Source: Oscillospiraceae bacterium (GTDB lineage Bacteria > Bacillota > Clostridia > Oscillospirales > Oscillospiraceae). Taken from it: a DNA stretch of 14,063 bases. How positions within the stretch are numbered: position 1 is the stretch's first letter; the number at the start of each line of letters is the position of its first letter. The notes beneath the pieces were generated by a model. That model worked only from the letters and a program-made list of their open reading frames with translations. It did not search any database and was not told the DNA's origin. The stretch spans positions 1 to 14,063 of the forward strand of contig JAFRUW010000126.1 in NCBI GenBank assembly GCA_017438675.1. Direction: 5' to 3'. The translations under genes and the position numbers were made by a program. Shown here one piece after another: positions 1 to 6,378 of this stretch.

Positions 1-1262
1 ACCCGCACGCTCTTAATGTAACAACGGACAAGTATGATGTAACCGGGCTGTGCGGCAACGGCGCCGCTTACGCCGTTCAGAAGCAGGCCGGTGTTGACAA
101 ATGCGATCTGCTGATCGCCACCACCTCCTCCGACGAGCGGAACATTCTCTGCTGCATGGTGGCAAATCAGCTCGGCGCAAAGCACACCATAGCAAGAGTC
201 CGCAATCCGGAATACGCCTCCTACATGATGTATCTTAAGGACAGCCTCAAGCTGTCCATGTATATCAATCCCGAGCTGGAGGCCGCCGAGGAAATATTCC
301 GCATCCTCCGCTTCCCCTCCGCCACGAAGGTGAGTCCCTTCATGTTCGACCGGGTGGAAATGATAGAGATCATGCTGAGAAGCGGCAGTCCCCTTGTAGG
401 CATGTCACTTATTAAAATGAAGCGCCAGTACAATGAGGATATCCTTGTCTGTTCCGTTCAGCGAAACAACGAGGCCATCATTCCCAACGGCGATTTTATA
501 CTGAATGAGGGCGACAGGATCTCCATAATCGGCGCGCCCGCGTCCCTGAACTCCCTGGCAAAAAAGCTGTATATCTTCAACCACAAAATTAAAAACGTCA
601 TGATCATCGGCGGCAGCCGTATCGCCTATTATCTCTCCCGTCAACTCACCGATCTCGGCATGCGTGTCAAGATCATTGACAATGACATTGACCGATGCAA
701 AGAACTCAGCGAGCTGCTGACCGGCGTCCAGATCATCCACGGAGATGCCCGGGACCGTGAGCTTCTTGCTGAGGAAGGCCTTTCCAAAATGGACGCCTTC
801 ATAACCCTCACCAGCGTGGACGAGGAAAACATCATCGCCTCCATGCTGGGCCTTGAAAACAAAGTCCCGAAGGTTATTACAAAGATAAGCGACACCGACA
901 TGGCGTCAATGACATATCTTTTGGGCCTTGAATCCTCTATTTCCCCCAAGGACATTACGGCCGACTCCATTATCCGTTATGTAAGAGCAATGGCAAACAC
1001 CGGTGAAAGCTCCATGAAGACTCTCTACACCATCTGCGGTTCCCAGGTTGAGGTCATGGAATTCCACGTTGACGGCAACCTTGATTTTCTGGGGAAACCC
1101 CTTGCGGAGCTTCCCATCAGGGAACAGACGCTTATCGGCTGTATCGTCCGGGACGGGCAGCCCATGATAGCCAAAGGCTCATCCACCATCGAGGTCAACG
1201 ACAACGTCATCGTGGTGGCAGGAAAGGGCAGGATCAAGGATCTTGTAAACATTCTCAGGTGA
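1..1262 (+). CDS. trkA: TrkA, potassium-uptake regulatory subunit (5' end missing)
   Basis: This is the peripheral cytoplasmic NAD-binding subunit that gates the TrkH potassium channel. The reading frame is open from the first full codon at position 3, giving 419 visible residues. TrkA is usually about 450-460 residues, so roughly 35-40 N-terminal residues, including the first dinucleotide-binding glycines, lie outside the window. The order is the end of RCK domain 1 (TTSSDERN near residue 40), a first RCK_C domain (about 111-188), then a second Rossmann fold opening with IIGGSRIAYYLS (about 202-213) and the acidic strand end KIIDND, and a second RCK_C domain at the C terminus (IEVNDNVIVVAGKG). 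The second fold has GGSRIA where GGGRIG is typical, a mild variation. The stop overlaps the RBS of trkH, so the two are probably translationally coupled. The ATG at 156 is internal and is not the start. Confidence 0.95.
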   Translation, partial: PHALNVTTDKYDVTGLCGNGAAYAVQKQAGVDKCDLLIATTSSDERNILCCMVANQLGAKHTIARVRNPEYASYMMYLKDSLKLSMYINPELEAAEEIFRILRFPSATKVSPFMFDRVEMIEIMLRSGSPLVGMSLIKMKRQYNEDILVCSVQRNNEAIIPNGDFILNEGDRISIIGAPASLNSLAKKLYIFNHKIKNVMIIGGSRIAYYLSRQLTDLGMRVKIIDNDIDRCKELSELLTGVQIIHGDARDRELLAEEGLSKMDAFITLTSVDEENIIASMLGLENKVPKVITKISDTDMASMTYLLGLESSISPKDITADSIIRYVRAMANTGESSMKTLYTICGSQVEVMEFHVDGNLDFLGKPLAELPIREQTLIGCIVRDGQPMIAKGSSTIEVNDNVIVVAGKGRIKDLVNILR

Positions 1263-1266
1263 CGCC

Positions 1267-2706
1267 ATGAATTACAAAGCTGTCTTTAACATGATTTGCC
1301 GCCTCCTTTTGATCGAGGCGGGACTGATGATGCTTTCCGTCGCGGTGGCCCTTATTTATCACGAAAATCCCGCTCCCCTTCTCATTACCATTATTATTGC
1401 TGCTGCGGTCTGCGGGCTGGGACTGTTCTTTACAAAAGGCGACAAACGGATTTACGCCCGTGAAGGCTTTGTGATCGTAGCGCTGTCTTGGGTGCTGATG
1501 TCCGCCGTGGGCGCCATGCCCTTTATCATCTCCGGATACATTCCCTCTTTTGTGGACGCCTTTTTCGAGACTGTCAGCGGCTTTACCACCACGGGAGCCA
1601 CCATTCTTACGGATATCGAATCCCTGCCCCGGGGGCTTCTCTTCTGGCGAAGCTTCACCCACTGGATCGGCGGCATGGGCGTCCTCGTTTTCATGCTGGC
1701 CATAATGCCCTTATCAAATGTGCGCAGTATCTACATCATGCGCGCTGAGGTGCCGGGCCCCACAAAGTCAAAGCTTGTGCCCAAAATGAAGTCAACAGCC
1801 ACGATCCTTTACGGCATCTATGTCTTCATGACGCTTACCGAGTGCTTTCTTCTTTGTCTCGGCGGTATGCCCCTGTACGACGCCCTTGTGCACTCCTTCG
1901 GCACTGCCGGTACCGGCGGCTTCTCAATAAGGACCGCCAGCATCGCCTATTACGATTCGGCATATATTCAGAACGTCATCGCCATATTCATGCTGATGTT
2001 CGGGGTCAACTTCAATATCTACTATCTTATTCTTATTAAGGATCTCCGCAGTGTATTCAAAAGCGAAGAGCTCCGTGTCTATCTCGGAATAGTGGCGGCG
2101 GCGGTCATCATTATCGCCGTAAACATCGGCGGAATGGTGGCAAGCGTTGCCGACAGTTTCCGCTTTGCCCTTTTCCAGGTCAGCTCCATAATAACAACCA
2201 CCGGCTTTGCCACCGCCAATTTCGGCAAGTGGCCGACCTTATCAAAAACCATACTTGTATTCCTTATGTTCATCGGCGCCTGTGCGGGAAGCACCGGCGG
2301 CGGCCTGAAGGTCCCACGTATCGTCATCGGCACAAAGAGCTTTTTCAACGAGATAAAGCGCCTCCTTCATCCGAGAGCGGTTCAGGCAGTCCGGCTTGAC
2401 GGCGATGTGATAGACAGCACCGCCGCCAGAGGATCGCTCATATTTACCTTCGCTTACCTGCTCATAACGGCCATAATAACCCTTATCGTCTCAAGTGACG
2501 GCTACGACCCCGTTACGTCCTTTACGGCGGTGGTGGCCTGCATATCCAACATCGGCCCCGGCCTCGAGCTTGTGGGCCCCACCGGGACCTTCGCCATGTT
2601 CAACCCCATAGTCAAGCTGTTCCTTTCCCTTGCCATGCTTCTGGGAAGGCTGGAGCTGTTCCCGATACTGATGCTGTTCCTCCCCTCCACCTGGCGAAGA
2701 ACATAA
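1267..2706 (+). CDS. trkH: TrkH/TrkG family potassium uptake channel subunit
   Basis: This is the membrane pore subunit of the Trk potassium uptake system, 479 residues, which is full family length. The four pseudo-repeated pore loops can be seen: SGFTTTGATIL (about 104-114), FGTAGTGGFS (about 211-220), IITTTGFATANF (about 308-319) and CISNIGPG (about 425-432). The glycine-rich intramembrane loop GACAGSTGGGLKVPR (about 337-351) and the terminal MLLGRLELFPILMLF with STWRR are typical of TrkH. About ten hydrophobic segments flank these loops. The start ATG lies 4 bp after the trkA stop, and AGGTGA at 1257-1262, inside the trkA end, serves as RBS, which supports coupled expression. A strong terminator follows. 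I see no damage to the frame. Confidence 0.96.
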   Translation: MNYKAVFNMICRLLLIEAGLMMLSVAVALIYHENPAPLLITIIIAAAVCGLGLFFTKGDKRIYAREGFVIVALSWVLMSAVGAMPFIISGYIPSFVDAFFETVSGFTTTGATILTDIESLPRGLLFWRSFTHWIGGMGVLVFMLAIMPLSNVRSIYIMRAEVPGPTKSKLVPKMKSTATILYGIYVFMTLTECFLLCLGGMPLYDALVHSFGTAGTGGFSIRTASIAYYDSAYIQNVIAIFMLMFGVNFNIYYLILIKDLRSVFKSEELRVYLGIVAAAVIIIAVNIGGMVASVADSFRFALFQVSSIITTTGFATANFGKWPTLSKTILVFLMFIGACAGSTGGGLKVPRIVIGTKSFFNEIKRLLHPRAVQAVRLDGDVIDSTAARGSLIFTFAYLLITAIITLIVSSDGYDPVTSFTAVVACISNIGPGLELVGPTGTFAMFNPIVKLFLSLAMLLGRLELFPILMLFLPSTWRRT

Positions 2707-2731
2707 AAACCAACGCTTCATAAAGAATCGA

Positions 2732-2765
2732 CCCCGCAGGGCGCAAAGTCCTGCGGGGCAGTTTT
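2732..2765 (+). terminator. Rho-independent terminator of trkAH
   Basis: A perfect 9-bp stem, CCCCGCAGG (2732-2740) with CCTGCGGGG (2750-2758), encloses a 9-nt loop and is followed by CAGTTTT. It lies 26 bp after the trkH stop. The T tract is short but the stem is very GC-rich. The stretch from 2766 to about 2910 holds nothing else that I can support. Confidence 0.85.
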
Positions 2766-2911
2766 ATCCGTTCCGTTATTAACCGACATTTCCGAACCGC
2801 AGGAAACGTCCTCAGTCAATAATATTCAGTACATTTCTCAAAAAAGCCGGCCAATCCCCTGCCATTCATTTTCCGCGGTGACACATTGCAGCAAACTTCG
2901 ACAGGTACATG

Positions 2912-2920
2912 TGATATATT
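2912..2920 (+). promoter_or_regulatory. Possible extended -10 promoter of the small orphan gene
   Basis: TGATATATT at 2912-2920 fits the extended -10 pattern TGnTATAAT with one mismatch. No good -35 sits 16-18 bp upstream (CAAACT at 2892-2897). Transcription would start near 2927, leaving a leader of about 47 nt before the ATG at 2974. An intact terminator lies between trkH and this gene, so a separate promoter is expected, but this exact position is tentative. Confidence 0.4.
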
Positions 2921-2973
2921 GTATTTGCAAACATCTTGAGCCACAAAATAATGTATAACAGGAGGTTGTTTTG

Positions 2974-3225
2974 ATGAACATGAGTTTAAAAAGCAGACTC
3001 GTTTCCCAAAGAATCGAATTACAGTGGAGCCTTATCATTCGCCTGCGGAAAAAGGCGGAAAAGCGGTTTCTTGCCTCAGGCGGCATAAACACCCGATCCT
3101 TCCTCTCCGTCTACCGTCGTCTTGACCGCCGATGCGCAAATGTCATGACCTTAAGCAATCGGTATACGGAGATAAGCGGATACTGCGGCAAAGCTCTTCC
3201 GGAGGTCACGGCGGTGCTCGTCTGA
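2974..3225 (+). CDS. Small basic protein of unknown function, 83 aa
   Basis: I do not recognise a family. The case for a gene is a consensus RBS, AGGAGG at 2960-2965, 8 nt before ATG 2974, an open frame of 83 codons, and a perfect terminator 9 bp after the stop. A TTG at 2971 is in frame, but the ATG has better RBS spacing. An ATG at 2980 (residue 3) is also possible. The protein is strongly basic (16 Lys/Arg against 5 Asp/Glu), with arginine-rich patches at about 23-31 (RLRKKAEKR) and 48-53 (RRLDRR) and two cysteines (54, 71). It has no signal peptide and no clear membrane helix. The first half could form amphipathic helices, which would suit nucleic-acid or protein binding, but that is a guess. 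It stands as a one-gene unit between two terminators. Confidence 0.6.
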   Translation: MNMSLKSRLVSQRIELQWSLIIRLRKKAEKRFLASGGINTRSFLSVYRRLDRRCANVMTLSNRYTEISGYCGKALPEVTAVLV

Positions 3226-3234
3226 CCGATGACA

Positions 3235-3289
3235 AAACGCCTTGCAGAACAGCCTGTTTCACGGCGCCCTGCAAGGCGTTTCTTTTTTT
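3235..3289. terminator. Bidirectional terminator between the small gene and malQ
   Basis: A perfect 13-bp inverted repeat, AAACGCCTTGCAG (3235-3247) with CTGCAAGGCGTTT (3269-3281), encloses a 21-nt loop. On the plus strand it is followed by CTTTTTTT (3282-3289). On the minus strand the outgoing end reads TTTTGTC, so it can also stop malQ transcription, whose stop codon is only 7 bp from the T tract. It serves two convergent genes. Confidence 0.9.
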
Positions 3290-3295
3290 CTTGCT

Positions 3296-4768
3296 CTATA
3301 ATCTTCCGAAACGCAGAGTCATTGTTCTGAGTTCATTGGCCAGGCTGTCGGTGATCTGACCTTCAACGGCACGCCAGCGCCAGTTTTTGCCGTTCAGCGA
3401 GCCGGGCATGTTCATGCGCCCCTCTTCGCCCACCACAAGATAGTCCTGCATCTGAGCAATGAACAGGTTTGCCACGGAGCTCATGCCTCCTCTTATGATC
3501 CCCTTCAGGTATCCTTCGCCTCTGCTGAGTCCCAGATATCCCTCGGCAAACTCAATAACGCCGTCATTCGTTTCGTCCAGCCACTGCTTGAGAGTGGAGT
3601 TGTCGTGGGTGCCTGTGTAGCATACGCAGTTCTTATCGTAATTGTGGGGCAGATAGCTGCTGTTTGCCCAGGGGTCAAAGGCAAACTGCAGGACCTTCAT
3701 TCCCGGGAAGCCGGAGTATTCCAGAAGCTCCATAACGTCGGATGTCAGGACGCCCAGATCCTCGGCGATATACTCGATACCTTCGACGCTCTTTATCGCG
3801 TCCACAAAATCGGCGCCGGGGCCTTTGACCCACTTGCCCTCTCTGGCGGTCTCATTGCCGTAGGGCACGCTCCAGAAGCTGGCAAAACCCCGGAAATGAT
3901 CGATGCGGACAGCGTCGCATATCTTCGCAACGGCCCTCATTCTCTGTATCCACCAGTTGAAGCCCTCCGAATCATGAGCTTCCCATCTGTAAACTGGGTT
4001 GCCCCAAAGCTGACCGTCAACGGTGAAGTAATCCGGGGGAACGCCCGCCACCTCCTTCGGGCAGCGCTTTTCGTCAAGATTGAACAGCTCCGGTCTTGAC
4101 CATACATCCACCGAGTCCAGAGGGACATATATGGGCACGTCGCAGATGATCTTTATGCCCTTTATGTGGGCGTACTCAAGGATCATGGACCACTGCCGGA
4201 AAAACTCGTACTGAAGGAAATAGTGAAAATCTATTTCCTCCCTGAGTCTTATCCTGCTCTCCTCCACTTCGGGATCCTCGTAAAAGCGGACGTCTCCCCA
4301 CTCCTGCCAGCTTTTTCCCCCGTTTTCGCTTTTCAGCGCCATAAACAGGGCATAATCCGGCAGCCAGAGCTTGTTTTCATCCAGGAACTTGAAGTAGTCC
4401 TCGGGAAGTCTCCGGGTGAAAGCTTCATAGGCCTGTCTTAAAACGCGGAGCCTGTTTTCAAACATGACGCCGTAATCTACCTTTCCCGGGTCATCGCCCC
4501 AGCAGACGGACTGTACGGCCTCGCGGGAAAGAAGCCCCTTGCCGATAAGTATGTCGAGATCTATAAAATAGGGATTCCCCGCAAAGGCGGAAAATGACTG
4601 ATAGGGCGAATCACCGCACCCCGTAGGGCCTATCGGCAGCACCTGCCAATACTTCTGCCCCGCGGAAGACAGAAAATCCACAAAATCGTATGCTGCTTTT
4701 CCCAGCGTCCCGATCCCATAGGGGGACGGCAGGGATGAAATGTGCATCAGAATTCCACTGGCTCTCAC
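3296..4768 (-). CDS. malQ: 4-alpha-glucanotransferase (amylomaltase, GH77)
   Basis: This cytoplasmic enzyme transfers alpha-1,4-glucan segments between malto-oligosaccharides, used in maltodextrin or glycogen metabolism. It has 490 residues, the length of the short, Thermus-type GH77 enzymes. The N terminus has the typical GILMHISSLPSPYGIGTLG and later PSPYQSFSAFAGNP-like segments (DSPYQSFSAFAGNP). Conserved GH77 blocks include GVPPDYF...GQLWGNPVY (about 242-260). Expected catalytic residues are present: nucleophile Asp290 in VRIDHFRG, acid/base Glu336 in IAEDLG, and Asp389 in TGTHDN. The C terminus has NWRWR. The start is GTG at 4768, preceded on the minus strand by AAGAGGA with about 8 nt spacing; no better start exists upstream. 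It is transcribed alone, divergent from cca. No other glycogen or maltose genes are in the window. Confidence 0.96.
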   Translation of the reverse strand: MRASGILMHISSLPSPYGIGTLGKAAYDFVDFLSSAGQKYWQVLPIGPTGCGDSPYQSFSAFAGNPYFIDLDILIGKGLLSREAVQSVCWGDDPGKVDYGVMFENRLRVLRQAYEAFTRRLPEDYFKFLDENKLWLPDYALFMALKSENGGKSWQEWGDVRFYEDPEVEESRIRLREEIDFHYFLQYEFFRQWSMILEYAHIKGIKIICDVPIYVPLDSVDVWSRPELFNLDEKRCPKEVAGVPPDYFTVDGQLWGNPVYRWEAHDSEGFNWWIQRMRAVAKICDAVRIDHFRGFASFWSVPYGNETAREGKWVKGPGADFVDAIKSVEGIEYIAEDLGVLTSDVMELLEYSGFPGMKVLQFAFDPWANSSYLPHNYDKNCVCYTGTHDNSTLKQWLDETNDGVIEFAEGYLGLSRGEGYLKGIIRGGMSSVANLFIAQMQDYLVVGEEGRMNMPGSLNGKNWRWRAVEGQITDSLANELRTMTLRFGRL

Positions 4769-4824
4769 TTTATTATCCTCTTGATCCTTTTTCTTTTTCA
4801 GCCTTATATTTCGGGCGATTATTA

Positions 4825-4853
4825 ATAATAAACCATTTTGCGGGAAAACTCAA
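4825..4853 (-). promoter_or_regulatory. malQ promoter (minus strand)
   Basis: Read on the minus strand, TTGAGT (4853-4848) and TATTAT (4830-4825) are separated by exactly 17 bp, a good sigma-A promoter. Transcription should start near 4818, giving a leader of about 50 nt before the GTG. A perfect 12-bp palindrome, ATTATTAATAAT (4818-4829), covers most of the -10 element and the expected start site and could be an operator, although AT-rich palindromes also arise by chance. Confidence 0.65.
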
Positions 4854-4892
4854 CCGTTTTTTCAAATCAAGGTATTATTATTCCGGATTTTC

Positions 4893-4901
4893 TGATATAA
4901 T
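4893..4901 (+). promoter_or_regulatory. cca promoter (extended -10)
   Basis: TGATATAAT at 4893-4901 is a perfect extended -10 element. The -35 position 17 bp upstream (TATTAT, 4873-4878) is poor, as is usual for extended -10 promoters. Expected start near 4908 leaves a short leader of about 26 nt containing the RBS GGAG (4921-4924), 9 nt before the ATG at 4934. Confidence 0.7.
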
Positions 4902-4933
4902 ACATCCGACACAGAAAAACGGAGCGTATACCC

Positions 4934-6286
4934 ATGTTCAGAACAGAGATTCCCGAATACGTCAAATCAATACTATTCCGGCTGAAAACCGCCGGGTTTG
5001 ACAGCTATCTTGTGGGCGGATGCGTCCGCGACAGTGTGATGGGCGCGGTGCCCCACGACTATGATATCGCCACTCCCGCCTCTCCCGAAGCGGTTGAGGC
5101 CTGCTTTAACGACCTCCATGTGATAGAAACCGGTCTTAAGCACGGCACCGTCACCGTGGTGTCCCGCGGTCACCCCGTCGAGATAACCACCTTCCGCTCC
5201 GACGGAGAGTATCTGGACAACCGCAGGCCTGAGCATGTCACCTTCGTATCCGATCTTGAAACCGACCTCAGCCGCCGGGACTTTACTGTGAACGCCCTGG
5301 CCTATTCTCCGGACTCCGGCATTGTGGATCTTTTCGGAGGGACCGAGGATATTAAGGCCGGGATCATACGGTGCGTCGGCGACCCGGAAACAAGATTCCG
5401 GGAGGACGGGCTGCGTATACTCCGTGCGCTGAGATTTGCCTCAAGGCTCGGATTCACTGTCGATGACGCCACAGACGCCGCCATACACAAATGCAGCCGT
5501 CTCCTTGACAACATCTCCGCAGAGCGCATCTTCTCCGAACTGGGAGGCATCCTCACCGGCTCCGCAGCGGAACGGATACTCACGGATTACAGCGATATCA
5601 TGTTCCGCATAATGCCGGAGCTGGAGCCTATGAGCCGCACCACTCAGAACAATCCCCATCACATGTACGACGTGTGGACTCACACGGTGAAGTCTGTCGG
5701 AGCGGCGGAACCTGACCGCATTCTGCGCCTTGCCATGCTGTTCCACGACTGCGGAAAGCCCGCCTGCAAAACAACGGATGATGACGGCATCGACCATTTC
5801 CGCGGTCACCCGGAGGTAAGCGGGAGGATCGCCCGCGTGATACTGAACAGGTTAAAAAGCGACAACCGCACAAAAGACGAGGTGCTGTTCCTTGTGGAGC
5901 ACCACGACATTCAGTTCTCTCCCAAAGACAACCGCTTAAAGAAATTCATAGCGGAAACCGGGGAGGAGCGGTTCGGGAGGCTTCTTGAGGTGAAGCACGC
6001 CGATCTAAAGGCAAGGTCGGAATATTCAAGGGAGGTCTCCCTTCCGGAGCTTCAGCGGATCGAAGGGATCTTCCGGGAAATGAAAGCCTCCGGTACATGC
6101 ATACAGGTAAAAGATCTGGCGGTAAACGGCCGGGACCTTATTAAGCTGGGCGTCCCCGAGGGCAAAGCTGTGGGGCTGATGCTTGCGCAGCTCCTGGACA
6201 TGGTCGTCGCCGGTGAAATACAGAACGACAGGGAACAACTTCTGGCAAAAACCCGTCATTTAAGCGGGAAGTTTACAGAAATGTAA
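4934..6286 (+). CDS. cca: CCA tRNA nucleotidyltransferase, class II, with HD domain
   Basis: This enzyme adds or repairs the 3' CCA end of tRNAs using CTP and ATP in the cytoplasm. The 450 residues hold the class II nucleotidyltransferase head with YLVGGCVRD (25-33), the metal-binding pair Asp42 and Asp44 in HDYDIATP, the RRDFTVNALAY motif (114-124) and the nucleotide-selecting EDxxR motif (Glu157, Asp158, Arg161 in FREDGLRILRALRFASRLGF). An HD phosphohydrolase-like domain follows with His250 (THTVKS), His271-Asp272 (LFHDCGKP) and His292 (GHPE), as in many Firmicute and proteobacterial homologues. It may add the whole CCA or only part; a second nucleotidyltransferase elsewhere in the genome would bear on that. 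The gene has its own promoter. No clear intrinsic terminator follows, so readthrough into the kinase gene is possible. Confidence 0.95.
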   Translation: MFRTEIPEYVKSILFRLKTAGFDSYLVGGCVRDSVMGAVPHDYDIATPASPEAVEACFNDLHVIETGLKHGTVTVVSRGHPVEITTFRSDGEYLDNRRPEHVTFVSDLETDLSRRDFTVNALAYSPDSGIVDLFGGTEDIKAGIIRCVGDPETRFREDGLRILRALRFASRLGFTVDDATDAAIHKCSRLLDNISAERIFSELGGILTGSAAERILTDYSDIMFRIMPELEPMSRTTQNNPHHMYDVWTHTVKSVGAAEPDRILRLAMLFHDCGKPACKTTDDDGIDHFRGHPEVSGRIARVILNRLKSDNRTKDEVLFLVEHHDIQFSPKDNRLKKFIAETGEERFGRLLEVKHADLKARSEYSREVSLPELQRIEGIFREMKASGTCIQVKDLAVNGRDLIKLGVPEGKAVGLMLAQLLDMVVAGEIQNDREQLLAKTRHLSGKFTEM

Positions 6287-6308
6287 CCTGCTGCGGATTG
6301 ACTTCCCG
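6265..6308 (+). repeat. Inverted repeat spanning the cca stop and the kinase -35 region
   Basis: CGGGAAGT (6265-6272) and ACTTCCCG (6301-6308) are perfect 8-base inverted arms. Directly inside the left arm is a second hairpin, TTACA-GAAA-TGTAA (6273-6286), whose last three bases are the cca stop codon. The right arm overlaps the -35 hexamer of the kinase promoter. No T tract follows, so this is not a standard terminator. It may stabilise the cca mRNA end or act as an operator-like dyad. Confidence 0.4.
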
Positions 6309-6327
6309 TGTCCTCCCGGTTTATACT
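6298..6327 (+). promoter_or_regulatory. Promoter of the Ser/Thr kinase gene
   Basis: TTGACT (6298-6303) and TATACT (6322-6327), spaced by 18 bp, form a good sigma-A promoter. Expected start near 6334 gives a leader of about 45 nt that contains the RBS hairpin described separately. Confidence 0.7.
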
Positions 6328-6353
6328 ATGGTTCAAGCACGGATCAAGATAAC

Positions 6354-6377
6354 TTTACTCTTCAGGAAGTGAGTAAA
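6354..6377 (+). promoter_or_regulatory. Leader hairpin that places the kinase RBS in its loop
   Basis: TTTACTC (6354-6360) and GAGTAAA (6371-6377) are perfect 7-base arms around a 10-nt loop that contains the ribosome binding site AGGAAG (6364-6369). The ATG at 6379 follows the stem by one base. Such a hairpin would keep the RBS accessible while holding the sequence next to the start codon in a stem, so it could tune translation. Confidence 0.45.
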
Positions 6378-6378
6378 T

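Noticed and set aside
156..158. ATG at 156 as the start of trkA
   Set aside because: The same frame is open upstream to the window edge and encodes conserved RCK residues before this Met, so the gene begins outside the window.
3605..4099. Open frame of 164 codons on the plus strand inside malQ
   Set aside because: It is antisense to the catalytic part of malQ, whose conserved residues are all intact. No RBS.
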